Assembly (NCBI GenBank): GCA_963763085.1
Contig: CAVXNB010000004.1
Span: 434,001 to 498,000 of the forward strand
Length of the DNA stretch: 64,000 bases
Direction of reading: 5' to 3'
From: CAVXNB01 sp963763085
Lineage (GTDB): Bacteria; Actinomycetota; Acidimicrobiia; Acidimicrobiales; Bog-793
Shown: positions 8,089 through 15,645 of the stretch, in pieces
How the letters are laid out: every line of letters starts with the position of its first letter
How positions within the stretch are numbered: the first letter of the stretch is position 1
Position numbers and translations under genes: made by a program
Notes under the pieces: model-generated
Seen by the model: the letters and a program-made list of their open reading frames with translations, nothing else
Databases searched by the model: none
Told to the model about the DNA's origin: nothing

Positions 8089-9325
8089 TCGGGCTGCCCT
8101 CGCCGGGCTCGTGATCGGTTGGCAGCTCCGGCCCATCATGCTGTTGACGCCATTCAGCCTCGGCGCGCTGCACGACCTCGCGGACGGCCCTGCCGGTGCG
8201 CGCCGCGACACGCGCCGCGTCGGCATGCTCCACTTTCACCCGACCGGGGCTGACTTTCACCCGCACGGGATAGCCGTCGACCTCGACCTCGAGGAGCTGG
8301 CGGGGTGTTGCCCAACGCTGGACGCCGTGCGCCCGTGCCCCGAGGCTGCCCGTTTCGCGTTCCAGGCGCCGGCGCACGTCTCCGACGAGCACGGGATCAC
8401 AGAGGGCGCTGACGACGTGGCCCGGCCTGCCCTTCTTCATGAGCACAGGCGTGACCCAGGCGTCCAGTGCGCCCTCGTCCAGCAGCGCCGAGACCGCGTG
8501 GGCGAGCGTCTCGCCGGTGACGTCGTCGAGGTTCGCCTCGATCTGGATGAGTTGCTGGCCCTCGCCGATGGACGAGTCACGTATCGACGCAGCCGGAAGC
8601 CCGATGACGGCCTGGGTGCAGTTCGGGAGGTCGTCCAGTTCCCGCGCCCCGGCACCGAAGCCCGACGCCTCGATGGTCATCGCCGGCATTGGCCCGAAGC
8701 TCGATCCCCACGCGGCCAGCATCGCGGCGCCGGTCGGGGTCGTCAGCTCGACGCTGAGGTCACGCCCCTCGGTCGGGATCCCTTCCAGCAGCTCGACGAC
8801 GGCTGGCGCCGGGTTGGGCAGCAGGCCGTGGGCGCTGCGGACCATTCCGAGGCCGGTGGCGACCGGGCTCGCGGCGACCCTGCTGACGCCCAGCAGCTCG
8901 AGTGCGGAGGCGGTGCCGACGATGTCGACGATCGTGTCGTGACCCCCGACCTCGTGGAAATGCACCTGCGAAGCCGGCCGCCGATGAAGCCGGCCCTCGA
9001 CCTCGGCGAGGAGCGAGAATGCTGCCACGGCACGATCGCGCACCCCGCTCGGGAGCCGGGCCTCCTCGAGGATGGCCATGACGTGCGGGAACGTCCGGAC
9101 GACGCCATCGCCACGCGCCTCGACGATCGCCCTGGTTGCGGCGAGGCCGTTCCGCAGCACGGGCTCGAAGTCGAGGGACCATCCGCCGATCGGGAGGCGA
9201 TCGAGTAACCGTTCGAGCTCTCGAAGGTCGGCACCCGCGTCGACGAGGCTGCCGAGAGCCATATCCCCCGCGATGCCGGCGAAGCAGTGAAACCATACGA
9301 TGCGCCCACCAGCTCCCCCGGTCAC
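8069..9325 (-). CDS. larC: Nickel-pincer cofactor biosynthesis protein LarC
   Basis: LarC is the CTP-dependent nickel insertase that completes the nickel-pincer nucleotide cofactor used by lactate racemase and related racemases or epimerases. The 418-residue protein starts like the family with WFHCFAGIAGDMALGSLVDAG, carries the metal-binding HFHEVG motif (about residues 98-103), and has the full C-terminal half (IEANLDDVTGE, MKKGRPG). In Lactobacillus plantarum larC is made from two frames by programmed frameshifting; here it is one uninterrupted frame. The GTG start at 9325 overlaps the larB stop (GTGA). LarE, which supplies sulfur, is not in the window, nor is a LarA racemase. Confidence 0.92.
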   Translation of the reverse strand: MTGGAGGRIVWFHCFAGIAGDMALGSLVDAGADLRELERLLDRLPIGGWSLDFEPVLRNGLAATRAIVEARGDGVVRTFPHVMAILEEARLPSGVRDRAVAAFSLLAEVEGRLHRRPASQVHFHEVGGHDTIVDIVGTASALELLGVSRVAASPVATGLGMVRSAHGLLPNPAPAVVELLEGIPTEGRDLSVELTTPTGAAMLAAWGSSFGPMPAMTIEASGFGAGARELDDLPNCTQAVIGLPAASIRDSSIGEGQQLIQIEANLDDVTGETLAHAVSALLDEGALDAWVTPVLMKKGRPGHVVSALCDPVLVGDVRRRLERETGSLGARAHGVQRWATPRQLLEVEVDGYPVRVKVSPGRVKVEHADAARVAARTGRAVREVVQRAEAEWRQQHDGPELPTDHEPGEGSPITPLRP

Positions 9326-10083
9326 TGCAGCATCCTCGCCACGGCGCAGGCGGCACCGAACCCGTTGTCGATCCCGACCACCGTCATCCCAGCGGCGCAC
9401 GAGGCGTGCATCGCGAGCAACGCCGTCACGCCTTCGAGCGAGGAGCCGTAGCCGACGCTCGTCGGCACGGCGATCACCGGAGCCGGGGCGAGGCCCGCCA
9501 CGAGGCTGGCAAGCGCACCCTCCATCCCGGCCACGACGACGATGGCGTCCGCATCGGTGATCTCGTCGATCGACGCGAAGAGACGGTGGACGCCGGCCAC
9601 CCCGCAGTCGCCCAGCAGTGCCGGGCGGAACCCGAAGGCACGGAGGACGGCCAGACACTCCTCGGCCACGGGCAGATCGGCCGTGCCCGCCGTGCAGACG
9701 AGGAGGCGCCCGGGTCGGGCCGGCTGCGGGCGCCAGGCCACTGTGCTGAGGCGACCGGTTACGGCTTCGGCCGGCGTGCGGGCCCCCCCTGGCGACGCCT
9801 CGAGGCAGGCCGCTACCTGCGCCTCCTCGGCGCGGGTGAGAAGCACCGGGCCGCCGGTGCGCTCCGACAGAAGCTCCTTGACGATCGCCGCGCACTGCGC
9901 CGGGGTCTTGCCCGGCGCGTAGACGGCTTCGGGCAAGCCTTGGCGGAGCGACCGGTGATGGTCAACCTTCGCAAAACCAAGCTCCGCGAAAGGCAGCCTC
10001 CTCAGCCTCCGCACGGCGTCGTCGGGCGAGCACGCGCCGGACCGTAGGTCCTCGATCAATCCACGGAGTTCGAGCTCGTCCAT
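9322..10083 (-). CDS. larB: Nickel-pincer cofactor biosynthesis protein LarB
   Basis: LarB carboxylates and hydrolyses nicotinic acid adenine dinucleotide to give P2CMN, the first step of nickel-pincer cofactor synthesis. It has 253 residues. The N-terminal part (about 1-110) has the DHHRSLRQGLPEAVYAPGKT segment and the C-terminal two-thirds resembles the PurE-like AIR carboxylase fold (VCTAGTADLPVAEE, GMEGALASLVAGL, PTSVGYG). It is directly upstream of larC with a GTGA overlap, so the two are co-translated. The ATG at 10083 is preferred; a GTG three codons upstream is possible. Only 21 bases separate it from the divergent pheA. Confidence 0.93.
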   Translation of the reverse strand: MDELELRGLIEDLRSGACSPDDAVRRLRRLPFAELGFAKVDHHRSLRQGLPEAVYAPGKTPAQCAAIVKELLSERTGGPVLLTRAEEAQVAACLEASPGGARTPAEAVTGRLSTVAWRPQPARPGRLLVCTAGTADLPVAEECLAVLRAFGFRPALLGDCGVAGVHRLFASIDEITDADAIVVVAGMEGALASLVAGLAPAPVIAVPTSVGYGSSLEGVTALLAMHASCAAGMTVVGIDNGFGAACAVARMLQ

Positions 10084-10089
10084 CGGCGT

Positions 10090-10098
10090 CACTATCCT
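10090..10098. promoter_or_regulatory. Overlapping divergent -10 elements between larB and pheA
   Basis: Within the 21-base gap, CACTATCCT reads TATCCT on the plus strand (10093-10098), ending 6 bases before the pheA ATG. On the minus strand the same bases read GATAGT, ending 7 bases before the larB ATG. Both fit leaderless TANNNT or near-TANNNT boxes, so a shared bidirectional leaderless promoter is proposed. Neither gene has a clear Shine-Dalgarno in this gap. Confidence 0.45.
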
Positions 10099-10104
10099 GC
10101 CCGC

Positions 10105-11049
10105 ATGACGGCGATGGCGCAGCCCTGGCGACGGATTGCTTTTCTCGGGCCGGCGGGCACCTTCAGCGAGGAGGCCCTCCTCTCGATCCCGGAGCTTTCC
10201 GGCGCCGAGCCGATCGCGATGGCGACGATCGCCGACGCGTTGGACGCGGCGAACGATCGGGCCGTCGATGCCGCCTTCGTCCCGATCGAGAATTCGATCG
10301 ACGGTACGGTCAGCGCGACCCTCGATCACCTCGTGTTCGACGTGGACCTGTACATCCAGCTCGAGTACGTGCTCGACGTGCACCTCCACCTCCTCGCCCC
10401 GCCGGGAACCGTGCTCGCGTCCATCTCGAGGGTGGTCTCGATCCCGGTCGCGCTCTCCCAGTCCAGGCGCTTCCTGCAGGATCGTCTGCGCGGCGCCGAG
10501 CTGGTCGCCGCGACGTCGACGGCCGAGGCGGCCCGTCTGGTCGGCGAGGCGCCGGCTGACGGAAGCGCCGCCATCGCGCCTGCTCTGGCGGGGCGCCTGT
10601 ACGGGCTCGAGACACTGGTGGAGGGGGTGGAGGATCATGCGGACAACCAGACCCGTTTCGTTCTGGTGGCGCGCGGGGTCCTGCCGCCCCCCACCGGCCA
10701 CGACAGGACGAGCTTGGTCTGCTTTCAGCAGGCCGACCGGCCTGGCAGCCTCCATCAGATCCTGGGCCAATTCGCCGCCCGCAGCCTCAACCTCACGAAA
10801 ATCGAGTCACGACCGACGAAGCTCGGCCTCGGGGACTACTGCTTCGTCATCGAGCTCGAGGGTCATCTGAGCGACGAGGTGGTCGGCGATTGTCTGAAGG
10901 AGCTGCACATGGAGCTTGCCGCCGTCAAGGTCCTCGGCTCCTATCCCGTCTTCGGCGAACGAGCGCCCGAGCGCCGCGAGGAGATCGCAGCGGCGCGGGC
11001 CGAAGCCGACACTTGGCTCTCGACGCTCCGATCGCACGTTCAACGATGA
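10105..11049 (+). CDS. pheA: Prephenate dehydratase PheA with ACT domain
   Basis: This enzyme converts prephenate to phenylpyruvate in phenylalanine synthesis. The 314-residue monofunctional form has the catalytic domain first: FLGPAGTFSEEA near residue 13, PIENSIDGTV near residue 55, and NQTRF near residue 180 carrying the catalytic Thr. It is followed by a C-terminal ACT domain (about 195-275) with LTKIESRP, the phenylalanine-binding ESRP motif for feedback inhibition. No chorismate mutase domain is present. The ATG at 10105 lacks a Shine-Dalgarno but sits 6 bases after TATCCT, suggesting leaderless translation; ATG 10114 is the alternative. It is divergent from larBC, with no obvious functional link. 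Confidence 0.95.
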   Translation: MTAMAQPWRRIAFLGPAGTFSEEALLSIPELSGAEPIAMATIADALDAANDRAVDAAFVPIENSIDGTVSATLDHLVFDVDLYIQLEYVLDVHLHLLAPPGTVLASISRVVSIPVALSQSRRFLQDRLRGAELVAATSTAEAARLVGEAPADGSAAIAPALAGRLYGLETLVEGVEDHADNQTRFVLVARGVLPPPTGHDRTSLVCFQQADRPGSLHQILGQFAARSLNLTKIESRPTKLGLGDYCFVIELEGHLSDEVVGDCLKELHMELAAVKVLGSYPVFGERAPERREEIAAARAEADTWLSTLRSHVQR

Positions 11050-11167
11050 AAGGCTTCGTCAGCAGCCGTAACGATCTTCCGCATCCTTCCTTGGCCGCCA
11101 GCGGCGGAATGGCACCAGGGGGATCGACCTGCTCAGATGGTTCGAGCTTCGAAGGGAGACAAAAATC

Positions 11168-12604
11168 ATGGCCATGACGAAGGTGGCACATCCGAGCGTT
11201 GACGATCGTCGAGCCGAGGGCAAGGCGGCACGCTCGCACACACCGCCAGAAGGCCACAGCCGCTGGGTGCCGGCCGCTGATCGCCCCGATCCGGTGGCGC
11301 TCCTCGAGGCGCAGAATCTCACCCGGGAGCCGGACCTGGTGCCCGTTCGCCACGGGCGGATGATGGTCTCGCCCTTTACCTTCTACCGAGGGGCGGCCAA
11401 GGTCATGGCGGCCGACCTCAAGGACACCCCCAGTGCGGGGCTGAACGTCCAACTCTGTGGCGATGCGCACCTGTCGAACTTCGGCGGGTTTGCCTCGCCT
11501 GAGCGGACCCTGCTGTTCGACCTCAACGACTTCGACGAGACCCTGCCTGGCCCCTTTGAGTACGACGTCAAGCGCATGGCGGCGAGCTTTACCATCGCGG
11601 CGCGCAACAACGGTTTCAGTCCAGCCGATGCCGCCGCGACGACGCTCGCCGCGGTGAGGGCCTACCGGGAGGCGATGGCGGAGTTTGCCGAGATGGGCAA
11701 CATGGACATCTGGTACTCCCGCCTGACCGAGCAGGAGGTCATGGAAGCGGTACGCGGCATGACCAAAGGGGCGCGAACCAAGAAGGAGGCCGTCCAAGCC
11801 AAGATCGACGAGAAGCGGGCCCAGAAGAACGTGCAGAAGACTCACACGCGCGACAGCCTGCAGGCGCTGTCGAAGCTTGCCGAAGTGGTCGACGGTCGCT
11901 ACCGAATAGTGAGCCAGCCCCCGGTGGTCATCCCGGCGCGTGACCTCGAAGCCATGTACGGGTACTCGGCCGACCAGGTCGAGGAAATGGTCCAACAGCA
12001 GTTCCGTGCCTATCGGGCCACCTTGCAAGAGGACCGCCGCCACCTCCTGGAGCGCTTCGAGATTGTCGACGCGGCCCGCAAGGTGGTCGGTGTAGGCAGC
12101 GTCGGCACCAGGGCATTCATCGTCCTGCTCGAGGGTCGTGACGAGCAGGATCCGCTGTTCCTCCAGGTCAAGGAGGCGACGGCCTCCGTGCTTGAGGACC
12201 ACCTGCCCAAGAGCCGGTTCGAGGAGCCGGGCGAGCGCGTCGTCCAGGGACAACGACTGATGCAGGCGGCGAGCGACATCTACCTGGGATGGACCAAGGG
12301 GGTAGAGGCCGGTCGCCACCTGTACTGGCGTCAACTGCGCGACATGAAGGGATCTGCCCTCGTCGAGATGATGAACCCGGTCATGCTCGGTATCTACGGC
12401 GGCCTCTGCGGCTGGACATTGGCTCGCGCCCACGCCCGGTCTGGAGATGCGATCGCACTTGCTGCCTATCTGGGCAAGAGCGACAAGTTCGACCGGTCCA
12501 TCACGGACTTCTCCAAGCGTTACGCGGATCAGAACGAGCGGGACTACCAGGCGTTCGCTCAGGCGATCCGGTCCGGCCGCCTCCAAGCCATCGAGGGCGT
12601 CTGA
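11168..12604 (+). CDS. DUF2252 family protein (first copy)
   Basis: This 478-residue protein belongs to the DUF2252 family, which has no established biochemical function. Conserved family blocks are visible: RHGRMMVSPFTFYRGAA near residue 60, CGDAHLSNFGGF near residue 97, and NDFDETLPGPFEYD near residue 117. The GDAHLSNFG and DFDE pair resembles the catalytic loop and metal-binding loop of aminoglycoside-phosphotransferase-like kinases, so a kinase-like fold is a reasonable inference. Shine-Dalgarno GAAGGGAG precedes the ATG at 11168. A second member lies at 21591-23066; the two share these blocks and the C-terminal ARAHARSGDAIA and YADQNERD segments, so they are paralogues. Confidence 0.88.
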   Translation: MAMTKVAHPSVDDRRAEGKAARSHTPPEGHSRWVPAADRPDPVALLEAQNLTREPDLVPVRHGRMMVSPFTFYRGAAKVMAADLKDTPSAGLNVQLCGDAHLSNFGGFASPERTLLFDLNDFDETLPGPFEYDVKRMAASFTIAARNNGFSPADAAATTLAAVRAYREAMAEFAEMGNMDIWYSRLTEQEVMEAVRGMTKGARTKKEAVQAKIDEKRAQKNVQKTHTRDSLQALSKLAEVVDGRYRIVSQPPVVIPARDLEAMYGYSADQVEEMVQQQFRAYRATLQEDRRHLLERFEIVDAARKVVGVGSVGTRAFIVLLEGRDEQDPLFLQVKEATASVLEDHLPKSRFEEPGERVVQGQRLMQAASDIYLGWTKGVEAGRHLYWRQLRDMKGSALVEMMNPVMLGIYGGLCGWTLARAHARSGDAIALAAYLGKSDKFDRSITDFSKRYADQNERDYQAFAQAIRSGRLQAIEGV

Positions 12605-12605
12605 A

Positions 12606-12641
12606 GATGACATAGGAGATGACGTAGGAGATGACCTAGGA
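12606..12641 (+). repeat. Three tandem 12-bp repeats abutting tRNA-Ser
   Basis: Three consecutive 12-base units GATGACNTAGGA (N = A, G, C in turn) fill the gap between the DUF2252 stop and tRNA-Ser. The last unit supplies the first three bases of the tRNA. Confidence 0.85.
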
Positions 12642-12722
12642 GGGATGGCCGAGCGGACGAAGGCGACGGTCTTGAAAACCGTTGGGTGATGAGCCCCGTG
12701 GGTTCGAATCCCACTCCCTCCG
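12639..12722 (+). tRNA. tRNA-Ser (anticodon TGA)
   Basis: This is an 84-base class II tRNA. Acceptor GGAGGGA pairs with TCCCTCC, the anticodon stem ACGGT/ACCGT encloses CTTGAAA (anticodon TGA), a long variable arm TGGGTGATGAGCCCC follows, and the T arm GTGGG-TTCGAAT-CCCAC is canonical. The discriminator is G and no CCA is encoded. Confidence 0.95.
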
Positions 12723-12805
12723 CTCGCTCGCTCCTCGGGCCTGTTCGCGCGGACCCGGACGTGTGCGCGACGCGGGGAGCGACCTTGGGGTTGTTCGAAT
12801 TTACT

Positions 12806-12873
12806 TTTCAACTTGCCTCGCAAACAGATTGCGACCGGTCGCAATCTCGATCGGAGGCAAGTTTGGAAAAAAA
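12806..12873. repeat. Dispersed nested-palindrome element, copy A
   Basis: This 68-bp unit has an outer inverted repeat AACTTGCCTC/GAGGCAAGTT (12810-12819 and 12854-12863) enclosing a perfect 20-bp palindrome GATTGCGACCGGTCGCAATC (12827-12846). Seven bases on each side separate the outer arms from the palindrome, and seven A residues close the unit. The same unit occurs at 55208-55275 with 63 of 68 positions identical. It lies between tRNA-Ser and the PIG-L deacetylase. I know of no named element with this sequence; it could be a REP-like repeat or a structured RNA. Confidence 0.9.
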
Positions 12874-12927
12874 GAAACATCGGCCGGCGCGCTCACGGGC
12901 ACGAGAACCGATCCAGAGGAGGAAGTC

Positions 12928-13752
12928 TTGAGCGAAGCTCCACTGACCCTGATGGCAGTCCACGCCCATCCCGACGACGAGGCGTCGTCGACCGGCGGCG
13001 TCCTCGCCCGCTATTCGGCCGAGGGAATTCGGACGGTGCTCGTGACCTGTACGAACGGCGAGCTCGGTGACGGGATGGACGGGGTGAAGCCGGGTGAGGC
13101 CGGTCACGACGAGGCTTCGGTCGTAGCGACGCGCCGTCTTGAGCTGGAGAACAGCTGCAAGATCCTCGGTGTCACAGACCTCGAGCTGTTGGGCTACCAC
13201 GATTCGGGAATGATGGGCTGGCCCCAGAACGACGCCGAGGGCTGCTTTTGGAAGACCCCCGTGCCGGAGGCGGCCGCGCGCCTTTCGAAGCTGATCGAGC
13301 ACTACCGGCCTCAAGTCGTCGTCACCTATGACTCCAACGGGTTCTACGGCCACCCTGACCATATTCAGGCGCACCGCATCACGGTTGCCGCGCTCGAGTC
13401 AACACCGATTCCCGACAAGCTCTACTTCCCCGGGATCCCGAAGTCCGGGATCGCGGAATTCCGCGACGCGCTCCGCAGCGCCGACATCGACATGCCGGAG
13501 GTCGACGACGACGGGGATTGGGATTGGGGCGTCGATGACGAGCTCATCTCAGCCATCGTCGACTGCACCGACTACGCCTCGCTGAAATATGCCGCCCTCA
13601 AGGCGCATGCGAGCCAGATGGACAATGCCTTTTTCCTCGGACTCGGAGTCGATCTCTTCACCAAGCTGTTGGGTCGCGAGATGTTCGTGCGCGCGTTCGA
13701 CCGGACTGGAGCACCCACGCCCGAGGACGACCTCTTCGCCGGCTTGAGGTGA
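12928..13752 (+). CDS. PIG-L family deacetylase, mycothiol conjugate amidase (Mca)-like
   Basis: This is a zinc-dependent LmbE/PIG-L enzyme. In Actinobacteria the closest families are MshB (deacetylates GlcNAc-Ins in mycothiol synthesis) and Mca (cleaves mycothiol S-conjugates for detoxification). The N terminus LMAVHAHPDDEASSTGG holds the metal-binding HPDD, and HPDH near residue 140 supplies the other histidine. The opening residues and the C-terminal ALKAHASQMD plus FAGL ending resemble Mca more than MshB, but this is not decisive. The start is a TTG at 12928 with a strong AGAGGAGG six bases upstream; ATG 12952 would cut into the conserved N terminus. The protein has 274 residues. Dispersed repeat copy A lies 54 bases upstream. 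Confidence 0.85.
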   Translation: MSEAPLTLMAVHAHPDDEASSTGGVLARYSAEGIRTVLVTCTNGELGDGMDGVKPGEAGHDEASVVATRRLELENSCKILGVTDLELLGYHDSGMMGWPQNDAEGCFWKTPVPEAAARLSKLIEHYRPQVVVTYDSNGFYGHPDHIQAHRITVAALESTPIPDKLYFPGIPKSGIAEFRDALRSADIDMPEVDDDGDWDWGVDDELISAIVDCTDYASLKYAALKAHASQMDNAFFLGLGVDLFTKLLGREMFVRAFDRTGAPTPEDDLFAGLR

Positions 13753-13822
13753 CCGGTCGTGGTGGCCAGCGGCACGCGAAGCGCGCCGTCAGTTCCTGAC
13801 GACGAGGGGGGGTCGGGCCCGG

Positions 13823-14833
13823 TCAGCCGAGGTCGGCGACGCTCCCCTCCGCCAGCGCCAACAGCTCGTCGAGCGAGCTCGGGAACACGGTGTTCGGCGT
13901 TCCCGCCGCCGCCCACAGCACCTCGAAACGGCCGAGACTCTGGTCGACCACGGTACGTATGGGACGCGGGTGACCCACCGGTGCGACACCGCCGATCGGA
14001 AATCCCGTCGATGCCCTGACGAGTTCCACATCCGCCATTCGGAGCGTGGTCACGCCCAGAACCCGGGCGGCCTTGACCGGATCGACCCGGTGGTCGCCGG
14101 CGACGAGGAGCAGCACCGGCTCGCCGTCCGCTTCGAAGACGAGTGACTTCACGATCTGGCCTACCTCGACACCGAGGCTGCTTGCAGCCTCATGGGCCGT
14201 CCGAACGGAGGACTCGACCTCCACGACCCGCGTCGAGAGACCAGCAGCCCCCAGTCGCTCCTGGACCCGGCGGGCGTTGGGGTGGAGCGGCCGCTGCTCA
14301 GTCGTACCGGCGGCCGCCGCGTCGAGCTCCGCCGCCGTGAGCACCGCGCTCACCGTGAGGCCGGCGGCGTCGAGGGCGTCGTGCTGGCCGCCGCTCCGGT
14401 CGATGACGCAGAGCACGTGCTCGACCTTGGCCCCGAGATGGCGGAGATCTTCGGTTGACGTCACGACTTGGCCGCCGGTCGTGATCACGTCCTCGACGAC
14501 GAGTACTCGGCGGTTGGCGACGTCGCCGCCTTCGGCGAGCTTGGCGGTTCCGTAGGCCTTTGCGGCCTTGCGGACGAAGGCAGCCGGGAGGCCCGTCTCG
14601 AGCGAGAGCGCCGTGGCGATCGGGACACCACCGAGCTCGAGGCCGGCCAGGACCTCCGTGTCCGGCGGCACGAGTCGTACGGCGTGCTCGACGACGGCCC
14701 GCAACAGTTCCGGGTCTCCCTCGAACAGGTACTTGTCGAAGTAGTGGCTGGCGACCTTTCCGGATCGGAGCGTGAACGTCCCTTCGAGCCGGCAGCAATC
14801 GTTTACACGAGCGGCGAGTGTTTGCTTGTCCAT
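13823..14833 (-). CDS. pyrE: Orotate phosphoribosyltransferase fused to a YbaK/EbsC-type deacylase domain
   Basis: Two complete domains share one 336-residue frame. Residues 1 to about 175 are orotate phosphoribosyltransferase, which joins orotate and PRPP in UMP synthesis: FTLRSGKVASHYFDKY for substrate binding and VLVVEDVITTGGQV for PRPP. Residues about 184-336 are a YbaK/ProX-type aminoacyl-tRNA deacylase domain (HPNARRVQERLGAAGL at its start, GQIVKSL with the catalytic-type lysine, VAGDHRVD, and a GVAPVGH loop), a family that removes misacylated amino acids such as Cys or Ala from tRNA-Pro. The join runs through an Ala-rich linker with no stop codon. A single-base error merging two neighbouring genes cannot be excluded, because a TGA lies in another frame at the linker. 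The start is ATG 14833. Confidence 0.85.
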   Translation of the reverse strand: MDKQTLAARVNDCCRLEGTFTLRSGKVASHYFDKYLFEGDPELLRAVVEHAVRLVPPDTEVLAGLELGGVPIATALSLETGLPAAFVRKAAKAYGTAKLAEGGDVANRRVLVVEDVITTGGQVVTSTEDLRHLGAKVEHVLCVIDRSGGQHDALDAAGLTVSAVLTAAELDAAAAGTTEQRPLHPNARRVQERLGAAGLSTRVVEVESSVRTAHEAASSLGVEVGQIVKSLVFEADGEPVLLLVAGDHRVDPVKAARVLGVTTLRMADVELVRASTGFPIGGVAPVGHPRPIRTVVDQSLGRFEVLWAAAGTPNTVFPSSLDELLALAEGSVADLG

Positions 14834-14908
14834 CGGTCCCAGTCTGGCGCGGTCGCGTCCCTTTGGCTGCCGCCTGGCCGGCGGTCGCGATGTCACCCGA
14901 TCGGTAAG

Positions 14909-14914
14909 TAACAT
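14909..14914 (+). promoter_or_regulatory. Putative leaderless -10 element (TAACAT)
   Basis: TAACAT ends 6 bases before the GTG at 14921. The only purine-rich stretch, CCGGAG, touches the start codon and is too close to act as Shine-Dalgarno, which favours leaderless initiation. Confidence 0.4.
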
Positions 14915-14920
14915 CCGGAG

Positions 14921-15640
14921 GTGCTCGGGTTTCTCAACTTCACGTCGTTCGTCGCCTCGTCCGGGTATGCCGCCATCTTCATCCTCTGCGTCGCGCAGTC
15001 TTGCTGCGTGCCGACGTCGTCCGAGCTGACCATGGGCTTCGCGGGGGCGCTTGCCGCGACCGGCGAGCTCAACCTGGCGGCGGTGATCGCCGTCGGCACG
15101 GCCGGCGAGGTGGTCGGGGCCTATATCGCCTGGTTCATCGGGCGCACGGGGGGGAGGCGCTTCGTCGATCGCTGGGGGAAGTATCTGTTGCTTTCCCACG
15201 AGGATCTGGACCGTTCGGAGGCGTGGTACGGCCGACACGAGCGATGGGGCGTTCTCGGCAGCAGGCTCGTGCCGTTCGTCAGGAACTTCGTGGCCGTCCC
15301 GGCCGGCGTTGCAGAGGTGCCGCTTGTGCGCTTCGGCGTCCTGACGGCGGTGGGAAGCTTCATCTGGCTCGGAGCCATGGCCGGCATCGGCTACGCACTG
15401 GGCTCCCAGTGGAAGACGATCATGCACGGGTTCAGCGATGTCGGTTATGTGATCGCCGTAGTCGCGGTGGCCGGAATCGCCTTCGTGTTCTGGCACCGAC
15501 TCCGTTCATACCGGGCTGCCATGGCCCGAGCTGCCGCGGCTGCCGCCGTCGGGAGCGATCCGGCGCCGACGGCGCAGCGCACGGCGCCGACGGCGCAGCG
15601 CACGGCGCCGCCGGCGCAGAGCACGGCGCCCCCAGACTGA
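14921..15640 (+). CDS. DedA family membrane protein
   Basis: This belongs to the DedA (SNARE-associated, VTT domain) family, implicated in undecaprenyl phosphate or lipid flipping and envelope homeostasis. It has 239 residues with about five hydrophobic segments. Family motifs are visible: an acidic residue in SCCVPTSSELTMGFAG near residue 35, the glycine-rich GEVVGAYIAWFIGR, and the conserved GSRLVPFVRNFVAVPAG block near residue 110. The C-terminal 30 residues are a repeated APTAQRT tail not typical of the family. The GTG at 14921 is the likely start. Confidence 0.87.
   Translation: MLGFLNFTSFVASSGYAAIFILCVAQSCCVPTSSELTMGFAGALAATGELNLAAVIAVGTAGEVVGAYIAWFIGRTGGRRFVDRWGKYLLLSHEDLDRSEAWYGRHERWGVLGSRLVPFVRNFVAVPAGVAEVPLVRFGVLTAVGSFIWLGAMAGIGYALGSQWKTIMHGFSDVGYVIAVVAVAGIAFVFWHRLRSYRAAMARAAAAAAVGSDPAPTAQRTAPTAQRTAPPAQSTAPPD
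15562..15624 (+). repeat. Three tandem 21-bp repeats in the DedA C-terminal tail
   Basis: The unit GGCGCCGACGGCGCAGCGCAC occurs at 15562 and 15583 and in a diverged form at 15604. It encodes the heptapeptide APTAQRT. The in-frame 21-base period suggests length variation that keeps the reading frame. Confidence 0.85.
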
Positions 15641-15645
15641 GCTGC

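Noticed and set aside
12806..12873. The nested palindrome as an integron attC site
   Set aside because: The ends (TTTCAAC and GTTTGGA) do not match RYYYAAC and GTTRRRY, the arms lack the extrahelical bases of attC, and no integrase gene is present.
13823..15496. A 557-residue protein upstream-extended from PyrE
   Set aside because: The extension overlaps the DedA gene on the other strand and has only compositional low-complexity sequence; PyrE begins at 14833.
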